DNA from: Hydrogenophaga sp.
GTDB taxonomy: Bacteria > Pseudomonadota > Gammaproteobacteria > Burkholderiales > Burkholderiaceae_C
DNA length: 64,000 bases
Assembly: GCA_021154985.1 (NCBI GenBank)
Contig: JAJNQE010000152.1
Location: 1-64,000 of the forward strand
Direction of reading: 5' to 3'
The number at the start of each line of letters is the position of its first letter. Within the stretch, counting starts at the first letter, position 1. The position numbers and the translations under genes were made by a program. Under the pieces are notes generated by a model. The model did no database searches, had not been told where the DNA came from, and saw only the letters and a list, made by a program, of their open reading frames with translations. Below, in pieces: positions 8,161 through 17,083 of the stretch.

Positions 8161-11100
8161 TCAATGGGTCAACGGAGCGGCAGGCACGGGGCGGGCATTG
8201 CCGCCGCCGCTGGCAAAGCCTTCAAAGTGAGGCGTCTCGCCGTGCTGGCGCAGCGGTCGGTTGCCCGCGAGCTGGCGCAGCAACACATAAAACACCGGCG
8301 TGAGGAAGAGGCCGAAGGCGGTCACGCCGATCATTCCGGCGAACACGGCCACGCCCATGGCCGAGCGCATCTCGGCGCCCGCGCCGGTGGCCAGCACCAG
8401 CGGCAGCACGCCCATCACGAACGCCAGCGAGGTCATGAGGATGGGGCGCAGGCGCAGGCGGCTGGCTTCAATGGCGGCCTGCACCGGCGATCTGCCAGCG
8501 AACTCCAGCTCGCGCGCGAACTCCACGATCAGGATCGCGTTCTTCGCCGACAGCCCCACCAGCACGATCAGCCCGATCTGCGTGAACACGTTGTTGTCGC
8601 CCCCGTCCAGCCACACCCCGGTCATGGCCGCGAGCAGGCCCATGGGCACGATCAGGATGATGGACAGCGGCAGCGTGAGGCTTTCGTACTGCGCGGCCAG
8701 CACCAGGAACACCAGCAGGATGGCCAGCGGGAACACCCACAGCGCGGAGTTGCCGGCCAGGATCTCCTGGTAGGTGAGTTCGGTCCACTCGAAGCCGATG
8801 CCCTGGGGCAGCGTCTCGGCGGCGATGCGCTCGATCGCGTCCTGCGCCTGGCCCGACGAGAAGCCGGGCGCCAGGCCGCCGTTGATGTCGGCCGAGAGGT
8901 AGCCGTTGTAGCGCATGGCGCGTTCCGGGCCGAAGCTCGAATTCACCTTCATCAGCGCCGACAGCGGCACCATCTCGCCCGTGTTGGAGCGCACCTTGAG
9001 CAGGCCCACGTCTTCGGCGCGCGCGCGGTAGGGCGCATCGGCCTGGGCGCGCACGCTGTAGGTGCGGCCGAACTGGTTGAAGTCGTTCACGTACAGGCTG
9101 CCGAGGTAGATCTGCATGGTGTCGAAGATGTCGGTCACCGGCACGCCGAGCTGGCGCGCCTTGGTGCGGTCGATGTCGGCGTAGAGCTGCGGCACGTTGA
9201 CCTGCCAGCTGGTGAACAGGCCGGCGAGCTCGGGCGTCTGGTAGGCCTTGGCCATGAAGGCTTTCACCGCCGCGTCCATCGCCTCAAAGCCGAGCGAGGC
9301 CTTGTCTTCCAGTTGCAGCTTGAAACCGCCCGTGGTGCCCAGGCCGGCCACCGGCGGCGGCGGGAACATCACGATGAAGGCGTCCTGGATCTGGCCGTAG
9401 GCCTGGTTCAGTTGGCCCGCCACTGCGCCACCGCTCTGGTCGGTGCGCTTGCGCTCGGCGAAGGGCTTGAGCGTGGCGAACACGATGCCGGAGTTCGAGC
9501 TGTTGGTGAACCCGTTGATCGACAGGCCGGGGAAGGCGATGGCGTCTTCCACGTTCGGGTTCTGCCGGGTGATCTCACCCATGCGCTGGATCACTTCTTC
9601 GGTGCGGTCCAGCGTGGCGCCGTCAGGCAACTGCGCGAAGCCGATCAGGTACTGCTTGTCCTGCGCCGGCACAAAGCCGCTGGGCACCGCCTTGAACAGG
9701 CCAAAGGTCACGCCCACCAGCGCGAGGTAGATCACCATCATCAGCGCCTTGCGCGAGATGACGCGCTGCACGCCACCGCTGTAGGCCTCGGAACCCCGGT
9801 GGAAGAAGCGGTTGAAGCCGCGGAACACACCACCGAAGACACGGTCCATGCCGCGCGTGAGCGCGTCCTTGGGCGCATCGTGGCCGCGCAGCAGCAAGGC
9901 AGCGAGTGCGGGCGAGAGCGTGAGCGAGTTGATCGCCGAGATCACGGTGGAGATCGCGATGGTCACCGCGAACTGCTTGTAGAACTGACCCGTGAGGCCG
10001 CTGATGAAGGCCAGCGGCACGAACACCGCGACCAGCACGAGCGCGATGGCAATGATGGGGCCCGACACCTCCTTCATGGCGCGGTAGGTGGCGTCGCGCG
10101 GACTCAGGCCGGCCTCGATGTTGCGCTCCACGTTCTCCACCACCACGATGGCGTCGTCCACCACGATGCCGATGGCCAGCACGAGGCCGAACAGCGAGAG
10201 CGCGTTGATCGAGAACCCCAGCAGGTGCAGCACCGCAAACGTACCCACCACCGACACCGGCACCGCCAGCAGCGGAATGATGGACGCGCGCCAGGTTTGC
10301 AGAAACAGGATCACCACCAGCACCACCAGCGCAATGGCTTCGAGCAAGGTCATGACCACCGAGTCGATGGAGGCGCGCACGAACTGCGTGGGGTCGTAGG
10401 CGATGCGGTACTCCACGCCCTCGGGCATGTTCTTCTGCAGCTCGGCCATGGTGGCGCGCACCTGGGCAGATATCTCCAGCGCGTTGGAGCCCGGCGCCTG
10501 GAACACGCCCATGCCGACGGCGGGCTTGTTGTTGAGCAGCGAGCGCAGCGAGTAGTCGGCCGCGCCCATTTCCAGCCGCGCGATGTCGCGCAGGCGGGTC
10601 ACCGCGCCGTCGGCACCGGTCTTCACGATGATGTCGCCGAACTCCTCTTCGGTCTGCAGGCGGCCCTGGGCGTTGATGGACAACTGCATGTCCACCCCCG
10701 GCAGGCCCGGCGAGGCACCCACCACACCAGCGGCGGCCTGCACGTTCTGGCCACGGATGGCGGCCACCACGTCGCTCGCCGAGAGGCCACGCTGCGCCAC
10801 CTTCTGCGGGTCGAGCCAGACGCGCATGGAGTAGTCGCCGCCGCCGAAGATCTGCACCTGGCCCACGCCTTCGATGCGCGCGAGGCGGTCCTTGACGTTG
10901 AGCACCGCGTAGTTGCGCAGGTAGTTGATGTCGTAGCGGTCGTTGGGCGAAACCAGGTGCACCACCATCGTGATGTCGGGCGAACTCTTGACCGTGGTCA
11001 CACCCAGGCGGCGCACTTCTTCGGGCAGGCGCGGCTCGGCCTGCGAGACGCGGTTCTGCACCAGCTGCTGCGCCTTGTCGGGATCGGTACCGAGCTTGAA

Positions 11101-11385
11101 GGTGACGGTGAGTGTCATCACGCCGTCGGTGGTGGCCTGGCTGCCCATGTAGAGCATGCCTTCGACCCCGTTGATCGATTCTTCCAGCGGCGTGGCCACG
11201 GTTTCAGCGATCACTTTGGGGTTGGCGCCCGGGTACTGGGCGCGCACCACCACCGAGGGCGGGGCGACTTCGGGGTATTCGGAGATCGGCAGGCCGCGCA
11301 GCGCGACCAGACCGGCGATCAGGATCAGCAGCGAGAGCACGCCCGCGAAGATCGGCCGGTCGATGAAAAATTTCGAGAGGTTCAT
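8161..11385 (-). CDS. RND multidrug efflux permease, HAE1 family (MexF/OqxB-like)
   Basis: The 1074-residue inner-membrane proton antiporter starts MNLSKFFIDRPIFAGVLSLLI, the usual first helix of HAE1 pumps. It has twelve predicted helices and two large periplasmic loops. The proton-relay aspartates are present in helix 4 (LAIGIVVDDAIVVVENVERN), and the second half shows VGLSAKNAILIVEFA. Segments such as TLDRTEEVIQRMGEITRQNPNVEDAIAFPGLSINGFTNSSN resemble the MexF/BepE/OqxB branch, whose members export chloramphenicol, quinolones and similar compounds; the actual substrates cannot be read from sequence. It lies 23 bases behind the adaptor gene and 10 bases before the channel gene. Confidence 0.94.
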   Translation of the reverse strand: MNLSKFFIDRPIFAGVLSLLILIAGLVALRGLPISEYPEVAPPSVVVRAQYPGANPKVIAETVATPLEESINGVEGMLYMGSQATTDGVMTLTVTFKLGTDPDKAQQLVQNRVSQAEPRLPEEVRRLGVTTVKSSPDITMVVHLVSPNDRYDINYLRNYAVLNVKDRLARIEGVGQVQIFGGGDYSMRVWLDPQKVAQRGLSASDVVAAIRGQNVQAAAGVVGASPGLPGVDMQLSINAQGRLQTEEEFGDIIVKTGADGAVTRLRDIARLEMGAADYSLRSLLNNKPAVGMGVFQAPGSNALEISAQVRATMAELQKNMPEGVEYRIAYDPTQFVRASIDSVVMTLLEAIALVVLVVILFLQTWRASIIPLLAVPVSVVGTFAVLHLLGFSINALSLFGLVLAIGIVVDDAIVVVENVERNIEAGLSPRDATYRAMKEVSGPIIAIALVLVAVFVPLAFISGLTGQFYKQFAVTIAISTVISAINSLTLSPALAALLLRGHDAPKDALTRGMDRVFGGVFRGFNRFFHRGSEAYSGGVQRVISRKALMMVIYLALVGVTFGLFKAVPSGFVPAQDKQYLIGFAQLPDGATLDRTEEVIQRMGEITRQNPNVEDAIAFPGLSINGFTNSSNSGIVFATLKPFAERKRTDQSGGAVAGQLNQAYGQIQDAFIVMFPPPPVAGLGTTGGFKLQLEDKASLGFEAMDAAVKAFMAKAYQTPELAGLFTSWQVNVPQLYADIDRTKARQLGVPVTDIFDTMQIYLGSLYVNDFNQFGRTYSVRAQADAPYRARAEDVGLLKVRSNTGEMVPLSALMKVNSSFGPERAMRYNGYLSADINGGLAPGFSSGQAQDAIERIAAETLPQGIGFEWTELTYQEILAGNSALWVFPLAILLVFLVLAAQYESLTLPLSIILIVPMGLLAAMTGVWLDGGDNNVFTQIGLIVLVGLSAKNAILIVEFARELEFAGRSPVQAAIEASRLRLRPILMTSLAFVMGVLPLVLATGAGAEMRSAMGVAVFAGMIGVTAFGLFLTPVFYVLLRQLAGNRPLRQHGETPHFEGFASGGGNARPVPAAPLTH

Positions 11386-11408
11386 GGTGTTCTTTTCACG
11401 GCCCTGGC

Positions 11409-12587
11409 TCAGGACTTGGTCATGGGCACAGGCTGGGGTTGCACCACGTCACCGGGACGCACCCGCTGCAGGCCATTGACGACGATGTTTTCACCGGGTT
11501 TGAGGCCGCTGAGCACCGTGCGCAAGCCGTCCACCGATCCACCCAGCGTGACCTCGCGGTATTCGGTCTTGTTGCCCTCGCCCACCACCAGCACGTACTT
11601 CTTGTTCTGGTCGGTGCCCACAGCGCGCTCGCTCACCAGCAGGGTGCGCGCGGTCTGCGGCTGGCCCATGCGGATACGCGCGAACTGGCCGGGTATCAGG
11701 CTGCCGTCCTGGTTGTCAAACACGGCGCGCACCCGCACCGTGCCGCTGGCCGGATCGACCCGGTTGTCGATCAGCTGCAACTGGCCGGCGTGGGGCGTGT
11801 CGCTGGTGGTCGAGGTGCCCATCTGCACCGGAATGCGCTCCACCGCCGGGCGGGCACCGCCGGCCACACCCTTGAGCGCTCTGGTCACGGTGGCCTCGTC
11901 GGCGTCGAAGCTGGCATAGATCGGGCTGACCGACACCAGCGTGGTGAGCACCGGCGCGCCGGGGCCGGCGTCGATGAGGTTGCCCACCGTCACCTCCAGC
12001 TTGCCGATGCGTCCGGCCACCGGTGCGCGCACCTGCGTGTAGCCCAGGCTCAGGCGTGCGGTCTGCAGCTGCGCTTGCGCGGCCTTGAGGTTGGCCTCGG
12101 CCTCGCGCAGCGCGCTCTCTCGGTCGTCCAGCTCGCGCCGGGCAATCGCCTTGTCTTCCCACAGTCGGGCGGCGCGCGTCAGCTCGTTGCTGGCGTGCGT
12201 CAGGCGCGCTTGTGCGGCCACGGTTTGTGCGTCGGCGCGCGCCACCTGGGCTTCAAAGGGCGCGGGGTCGATGGAGATCAGCAGTTCGCCCTTTTTCACC
12301 AGCGCGCCTTCGCGGAAATGCGTGGCCTGCACCGCCCCGGCGACCCGCGAACGGATGTCCACCCGCTCCACCGCTTCCAGCCGGCCGGAAAACTCTTCCC
12401 AGGCGGCGACGTCGCTCTCGGTGACCGTGGCCACCGACACCGGCGCAGGCGGTGGCGCACCGGCGGGCGTGCTGGCCCGGGCGTTGCCGGCTTCCTGCAG
12501 GAGGGCGATCCCCGCGAAGGTGACGACGGCCAGGGCGGCGGCGGCAGGCCACCAGAAGCGGCGCTTGAAGTTGGGCGAGTGGGACAT
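11409..12587 (-). CDS. RND efflux periplasmic adaptor (MexE-like membrane fusion protein)
   Basis: The 392-residue protein has an N-terminal hydrophobic anchor, WWPAAAALAVVTFAGIALL. It then shows the membrane-fusion-protein layout: a lipoyl half (FSGRLEAVERVDIRSRVAG, GALVKKGELLISID), a helical hairpin (about 95-170), the second lipoyl half (VRAPVAGRIGKLEVTVGNLI) and beta-barrel and membrane-proximal domains. It bridges the RND pump and the outer-membrane channel. It is the first gene of the pump operon, with an AAAGGA ribosome site just upstream of the ATG. It lies 90 bases behind the alpha/beta-hydrolase-fold gene, which points the same way and may be co-transcribed. Confidence 0.93.
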   Translation of the reverse strand: MSHSPNFKRRFWWPAAAALAVVTFAGIALLQEAGNARASTPAGAPPPAPVSVATVTESDVAAWEEFSGRLEAVERVDIRSRVAGAVQATHFREGALVKKGELLISIDPAPFEAQVARADAQTVAAQARLTHASNELTRAARLWEDKAIARRELDDRESALREAEANLKAAQAQLQTARLSLGYTQVRAPVAGRIGKLEVTVGNLIDAGPGAPVLTTLVSVSPIYASFDADEATVTRALKGVAGGARPAVERIPVQMGTSTTSDTPHAGQLQLIDNRVDPASGTVRVRAVFDNQDGSLIPGQFARIRMGQPQTARTLLVSERAVGTDQNKKYVLVVGEGNKTEYREVTLGGSVDGLRTVLSGLKPGENIVVNGLQRVRPGDVVQPQPVPMTKS

Positions 12588-12619
12588 GGTTTTTCCTTTT
12601 TGAGGGCGAACGAAGCCTT

Positions 12620-12638
12620 CCCCGGTGGGTGACCGGGG
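12620..12638 (-). other. Hairpin between hydrolase-fold gene and efflux operon
   Basis: The bases CCCCGGT and ACCGGGG form a perfect 7-base stem with a 5-base loop in the leader of the adaptor gene. There is no T tract, so it is not a standard terminator. It could be an attenuator or simply a stable leader element. Confidence 0.3.
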
Positions 12639-12677
12639 TGGGCATTTCAGGGGTGGAGAGAAAAGGGGCGCGGGCCG

Positions 12678-13532
12678 TCAGGACGGCGGCGGGGCCGTGG
12701 CGCCCAGGAAGAAGGCGTGCAAGTGTTCGCGCACCTCGCCGGCGCACGGACACTCTTCGGCGGGCTGCTCGCTCAGCGAGTCGGGCCAGCCTGTGGACGA
12801 GGGCAACACGCCGCTGTGCACGTCAATGCCCGCCCCGCGCAGGCGTTCGGCGTACGCCAGCGCCTCGTCGCGCATGGGGTCGTCACCGCCGGTGAGGATC
12901 AGCGCCGGCGGCAGGCCGGTGAGGCGCTGGGCTCGCGCCGGCACGGCGTACGGGTGTTCGGCATCCATGGGGCCGCGCAGGTACTGCTGCCAGCCGGCCA
13001 TCCACTTGCACGCGGTGGCCGTGCCCATGGTCTCGCGCAGCGAGGCGGTGGCGTTGCACGGGTCCAGCATGGGGGCCACCAGGATCTGGCCGGCCAGCGG
13101 CGGGTGGGCGCGGTCGCGCACCATGAAGGCCACGGCGGCCGCGATGTTGCCCCCGGCTTCCTCGCCCGCCACAAACAGCGGCGCGCCGGCCCCGGCCAGG
13201 CGGGCGCGTTGCCTGTGCAGCCATTCCAGCGCCGCGTAGCCCGCCTCCACCGCATCCGGGAACCGGTGCGCGGGCGCCAACGGGTAGGTCAGCGAGGCCA
13301 CCACCGCACCCGAGCTGGCCAGCAACTCGGCCAGGCAGGCGCCACTGTCCGGGTCGCCCGACACAAAGGCGCCGCCATGGAAGTGCAGCACCAGCGGAGC
13401 CGCGCCGCCGTGCGGCTTCTTGCCCCAGACGCGCAGCTCCAGCGGTGGCGTGCCCGACACCGACACCGTCTGTGCCGGTGCCTGCGGGTCGAAGATGGAC
13501 GAAGCTGAAACCATGGGCTGGACTATAGACAT
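12678..13532 (-). CDS. Alpha/beta-hydrolase-fold protein, HSL type, without the nucleophile serine
   Basis: With the ATG at 13530-13532 the protein has 284 residues and follows the hormone-sensitive-lipase (HSL) pattern. It has the oxyanion motif HFHGGAFVSG and, after LFVA, the nucleophile-elbow region GEEAGGNIAAAV. In active members this elbow reads G-D-S-A-G-G-N; here the serine position is glutamate. The acidic residue (GGDDPMRDEALAYAERLRGAG) is present, but the usual C-terminal H-G-F is replaced by LPSSTGWPDS. An esterase activity is therefore doubtful, and a ligand-binding or regulatory role is possible. Start choice is uncertain: a second ATG lies at 13512-13514, and an extension to 13640 is open. 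It lies just upstream of the efflux operon in the same direction and divergent from the LysR gene, which suggests a link with the pump. Confidence 0.75.
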   Translation of the reverse strand: MSIVQPMVSASSIFDPQAPAQTVSVSGTPPLELRVWGKKPHGGAAPLVLHFHGGAFVSGDPDSGACLAELLASSGAVVASLTYPLAPAHRFPDAVEAGYAALEWLHRQRARLAGAGAPLFVAGEEAGGNIAAAVAFMVRDRAHPPLAGQILVAPMLDPCNATASLRETMGTATACKWMAGWQQYLRGPMDAEHPYAVPARAQRLTGLPPALILTGGDDPMRDEALAYAERLRGAGIDVHSGVLPSSTGWPDSLSEQPAEECPCAGEVREHLHAFFLGATAPPPS

Positions 13533-13577
13533 GCGCTTGATGCGGATAAAGCACCGTGCCGCGCCTTGTCTGTTTCC

Positions 13578-13591
13578 ATTGGATGAACAAT
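13578..13591. promoter_or_regulatory. Possible LysR operator in the divergent promoter region
   Basis: Between the hydrolase-fold gene and the LysR gene lies ATTG-N6-CAAT, a short inverted repeat inside a stretch that also fits the T-N11-A pattern of LysR-type binding sites. The assignment rests only on position and symmetry. Confidence 0.3.
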
Positions 13592-13625
13592 CCGCCCACA
13601 AAACAGCCGAAGGCGGAGCGAGGAC

Positions 13626-14537
13626 ATGGATCAGATTCAATCAATACGCGTGTTTGCGCGGGTGGTGGAGGCCGGCACCTTCACCAAGGCGGCGGAGTCG
13701 CTCGACCTGCCCAAGGGCACGGTGACCAAACTGGTGCAGCACCTGGAGTCGCGCCTGAAGGTCAAGCTGCTCAACCGCACGACGCGGCGCGTGACCATCA
13801 CGCCCGATGGCGCGGCCTATTACGAGCGCACGGTGCGGGTGCTCAACGATCTGGACGACATCGAGGCCAGCATGACCAATGCGCAGGCCAAGCCCAGCGG
13901 GCGCCTGCGTGTGGACGTGGGCACCTCGGTGGCGCGCGAGCTCATCATTCCTGCGCTGACCGACTTCTACTGCCGCTTCCCCGACATCCAGCTCGACCTG
14001 GGCGTGACCGACCGCTCGGTTGACCTGCTGGCCGACAACGTGGACTGCGTGATCCGGGGCGGCGAGCTGCTGGACCAGTCGCTGGTGGCGCGGCGCGTGG
14101 CCAACGTGCCGTTGGTCGCAGTGGCCTCGCCCTCCTACCTCAAAGCCCATGGCACCCCCACGCACCCTGAGCAACTGGAGAACGAACACACCCTGGTGAA
14201 CCACTTCTCCACCCGCACCGGCCGCCACTACCCGAACGAGTTCGAGAAAGACGGCCAGTTGCTGGAGATCTCGGGCCGCTACAAGCTCGCACTGAACGAG
14301 AGCAATGCCGTGACCACCGCCGTGCTGGCCGGCCTGGGCATTGCACAGGTGGCCTCGTTCACGGCCGAACCCCTGATCCAGCGCGGCGAGCTGGTGCCGG
14401 TGCTACGCGACTGGGCAGGTCCGATCATTCCGCTGTACGTGGTCTACCCACCCAACCGCCACCTGAGCGCCAAGGTGCGGGCTTTTGTGGAGTGGGTTGC
14501 CGAGCTGTTTGCGCAGCACCCGCAGCTGGGGCGCTGA
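13626..14537 (+). CDS. LysR-family transcriptional regulator
   Basis: The 303-residue protein has the N-terminal winged HTH of LysR regulators (IRVFARVVEAGTFTKAAESLDLPKGTVTKLVQHLESRL, about 6-45). The substrate-binding domain follows from about 90 (GRLRVDVGTSVARELIIPAL ... YVVYPPNRHLSAKVRAFVEWV). The wing sequence LLNRTTRRVTITPDG is typical of the AaeR/DsdC-like group widespread in Burkholderiales. A GGAG ribosome site precedes the ATG. The gene is divergent from the hydrolase-fold/efflux genes, the same arrangement as mexT next to mexEF-oprN, so it probably controls that operon and itself. Confidence 0.9.
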   Translation: MDQIQSIRVFARVVEAGTFTKAAESLDLPKGTVTKLVQHLESRLKVKLLNRTTRRVTITPDGAAYYERTVRVLNDLDDIEASMTNAQAKPSGRLRVDVGTSVARELIIPALTDFYCRFPDIQLDLGVTDRSVDLLADNVDCVIRGGELLDQSLVARRVANVPLVAVASPSYLKAHGTPTHPEQLENEHTLVNHFSTRTGRHYPNEFEKDGQLLEISGRYKLALNESNAVTTAVLAGLGIAQVASFTAEPLIQRGELVPVLRDWAGPIIPLYVVYPPNRHLSAKVRAFVEWVAELFAQHPQLGR

Positions 14538-14657
14538 ACGCCGGGCCGCCCAGGCCGGGCGGTGGCGATCCCATAAGATGTAGCCCCTTCACTGAAGCCC
14601 GGTCGGACGCAAGTTCCGACGGCCTTCAGCCCTGGACAACCCACCTGTAAGCCGTTG

Positions 14658-14819
14658 ATGCACAAGGAATCCGCCCCCGAGGCGCAGGTGCCCGCCAACC
14701 TGTCTTCGCACACCCCCATGATGCAGCAGTACCCAGGGGTGACTTTCTATCCACCGAAAATGCAAGGCAGCATACCGCCAACAGAGTGCTCAGTCCCCAG
14801 CTGGTCCCCACTCAAATAG
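14658..14819 (+). pseudogene. mutS: 5' remnant of mutS (first ~25 codons)
   Basis: The frame starting at the ATG 14658 encodes MHKESAPEAQVPANLSSHTPMMQQY and then changes to sequence with no resemblance to MutS before stopping at 14817. LS-x-HTPMM-x-QY is the well-conserved start of MutS in Burkholderiales, normally followed by LRLKAEHPDTL and the YRMGDFYELF motif, which are absent here. Upstream, 14595-14632 can fold into a hairpin (CTGAAG...GTCGGA / TCCGAC...CTTCAG), as for a leader. The match breaks near 14733. The remnant marks a rearrangement or insertion point; whether an intact mutS exists elsewhere cannot be seen. The rest of 14538-14976 holds no other gene; it contains a 14-base palindrome, GCAAACATGTTTGC, at 14875-14888. 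Confidence 0.6.
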
Positions 14820-14976
14820 TGGCAATTGATGGCAAATTGGCTTATCGACAAGACACTTGCAAGGGAGCCTCGTGGCAAACATGTTTGCAAGGCGGTGCAT
14901 GCTCAATGGAAGGCTCAATTCAATTGCGCACCGCGGCACTCCACATCGGACATCCATATTGCCAAGCCGCTCGGCC

Positions 14977-16911
14977 TCAGGCTTTTGCCGGATCAGGGGC
15001 ACTGACCTGGGACGCCTTCGGAATCCACAAACTGAACTCACAACCACCCTCGGGCGAAGTGCTGACATCGACCGATCCGCCGTGGGTTCTCGCGATGGAC
15101 TTGACGAGATAGAGACCAAGTCCAAAGCCATGGTGAGCTGCCCCCGCTTTGCCTCGGTAAAAACGTTCGAAGATGGCTGACCTCTCGCCCACTGGCACGC
15201 CCTCACCTTGGTCGACGACACGAATGAGTATCCCTTTGCGATCTGGCTGAACACGCAAGAAAACCTCCGATCCTTCAGGACTGTGCCGCCGAGCGTTGTT
15301 CAACAGATTGCGAATGGCAATCCTCATGAGGGATGGATCGCCGTCCATGGTCAACCCTGCAGGAACTTGAAGCAACACCTCGGGCCCAGGTGTTTCTTCC
15401 AACTCCTGGACCACGCCATGACACAGTGCCTCCAGCTCAAAGCTTTGCAACTGGGGCCCGGCCGAATAGAGCAACAACCGCTCGTTAGTCAGGTAGCCCT
15501 CCATGAGGTCGTGCAAGCGTTCGTGCGCACGCACAATTTTTTGGAGACGGCGCTGCGCCTCCGGAGCAAGTGAGGCTTCGTTCAACAGATTCTCAACAGC
15601 CATTGCGGCGATCGTCAACGGTGTGCGGAATTCATGCGACATCATGGCCATCAGCTCACGCTGTTCTTCGCCCAAGCGACGTTGCGCGTCGAGACGCGCC
15701 GCAGTCTCCTGCTGCTCACGTCGATCCTTGCTGAACTTTATAAAAATGCCTACGCTCATCATCACCGTGTGAGCGACAGCACCCATTTGATAGCTGTGAT
15801 CGTTCCAGAAACTAGGCTCCGTCCAGCCAATGTTGCGGAGGTAACGCCAGAAGACACCGGCATAAAACGGACTGAAGGCAAGCAGGAAAAACAAGGCAGC
15901 GCGCCTTGCACGAGTTGCCTCAAGGATTGCAATCGAGAAAAACACCACGATCAAGGCCATGGTGGCACCCTGCACCAGAGGCATCGCGGTCCGATAGTGG
16001 CCGGCAAGAACAAGCAACGCGCCAAGAAGTGAAATCGCTGCAGATGCCCCCAGCAGAGACAGGCGTAGTCTGGGCAAGCGCTGACGCATCTCGAGCAAAG
16101 CGCTGCTGAACACCGTACCCGCCAGCGGAGCAAGACTGATACACAGACCCAGCAACACGACTACTGCATTTCCATCCAGCCCAGACCATATCTGAAAAGG
16201 CCATGCATCGGTGAGGAACGCAGCGAGGAAATTCAACGTCGAATACCACGTATAAATCCCCAACGGGGCAGTACGGCTAACCACCCAGAAACTGAAGTTA
16301 AAGGCGATCGTGATCACGAAGAGGCCGTAGATGCCCCCCCAGAAAAGAGCTTCCGTGTTCAAGGTCCTCAACAGGTGATCCGGTTGCCAGACCGTGAGCG
16401 TTGTTGACAAGGCCGTTTTGGCAGACAGTCTCAACAAGAATGTTCGTGGCTTCTCGTCAGGTAGCTCGATTTGAAAGATACGCCGTCGCTGCTCTGGCAG
16501 CGGCTCAATCTCTGGGCCGACGGAGGCCCCCCCGAACGACGTTTCAAACAGTCGGGTGTCCCTGAGAAGCGGGTTGCTCGAAGCCAGCCACCATTCCCGC
16601 GGAGATTGGCTCCCTTCTCTGCGAAGGGTAAATCGTACCCAGATCACTTGTGGAGTGAAGCCTTCGCTGATCGGGCCCTCGATCGACTCAAACGACAGGC
16701 GCTGAGGCAAGCCTAAGCTGGAGGGATCCTGTCGGGCTACCTCCAATATCCCTTCCATAGAGTGCGTTCCAGCCACGCCAAGGAGGGCTTGGTTCGCCTT
16801 ACCGTTTACAGGGGAGAGTAGAAGAATGCCTCCGACGAGGAAGGCCAGTAACCCAGCGTGGTACGTGCCGATACCCCACGCAAACCTCAGGCTTCTTAGC
16901 AATTTCATCAT
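14977..16911 (-). CDS. Membrane sensor histidine kinase with 7TM-DISM input module
   Basis: The 644-residue protein has a signal/anchor helix (AGLLAFLVGGILLLSPV). An extracytoplasmic 7TMR-DISM beta-sandwich domain follows (about 45-185; VIWVRFTLRREG, WWLASSNPLLRDTRLF, RTFLLRLSAKTALSTTLTVW). Then come seven membrane helices (about 190-395) and a HisKA/HATPase kinase core. The phosphoacceptor is His 426 in SHEFRTPL, the N box is NLLNNARRHS (about 535-544), and the G boxes are VDQGEGVP and HGFGLGLYLV. DISM modules usually bind carbohydrates or other extracellular ligands. The regulator gene upstream on the same strand is the probable partner, 172 bases away. Two adjacent ATG codons (16911 and 16908) are possible starts. 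Confidence 0.88.
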   Translation of the reverse strand: MMKLLRSLRFAWGIGTYHAGLLAFLVGGILLLSPVNGKANQALLGVAGTHSMEGILEVARQDPSSLGLPQRLSFESIEGPISEGFTPQVIWVRFTLRREGSQSPREWWLASSNPLLRDTRLFETSFGGASVGPEIEPLPEQRRRIFQIELPDEKPRTFLLRLSAKTALSTTLTVWQPDHLLRTLNTEALFWGGIYGLFVITIAFNFSFWVVSRTAPLGIYTWYSTLNFLAAFLTDAWPFQIWSGLDGNAVVVLLGLCISLAPLAGTVFSSALLEMRQRLPRLRLSLLGASAAISLLGALLVLAGHYRTAMPLVQGATMALIVVFFSIAILEATRARRAALFFLLAFSPFYAGVFWRYLRNIGWTEPSFWNDHSYQMGAVAHTVMMSVGIFIKFSKDRREQQETAARLDAQRRLGEEQRELMAMMSHEFRTPLTIAAMAVENLLNEASLAPEAQRRLQKIVRAHERLHDLMEGYLTNERLLLYSAGPQLQSFELEALCHGVVQELEETPGPEVLLQVPAGLTMDGDPSLMRIAIRNLLNNARRHSPEGSEVFLRVQPDRKGILIRVVDQGEGVPVGERSAIFERFYRGKAGAAHHGFGLGLYLVKSIARTHGGSVDVSTSPEGGCEFSLWIPKASQVSAPDPAKA

Positions 16912-17083
16912 TTACGACATTGATCGTACCGGCTAGGAAGAATTGCCGAGCAACGTTCGACGCCAAAGGTCTCGAAAGTGCAACAAGTTCAACAAATCGC
17001 GTTGGCAATGGGAGCCGGTTCCAAGGAAACCGCCCCGCATCCCTAGCGAGGATGTTGAAGGAGGGGCACTCTGCTTTATCAGC

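Noticed and set aside
7903..11919. Plus-strand 1338-codon frame opposite the RND pump genes
   Set aside because: Its translation is His/Gln/Arg/Val-rich and matches no family, while the minus strand encodes a complete, well-conserved pump.
14733..14830. Sequence right of the mutS break looked like an insertion-sequence end of the IS21 type
   Set aside because: Only a vague resemblance; no matching inverted end, target duplication or transposase is visible in the window.
14875..14888. 14-base palindrome GCAAACATGTTTGC
   Set aside because: No promoter or gene start is close enough to give it a role, and a single copy is not informative.
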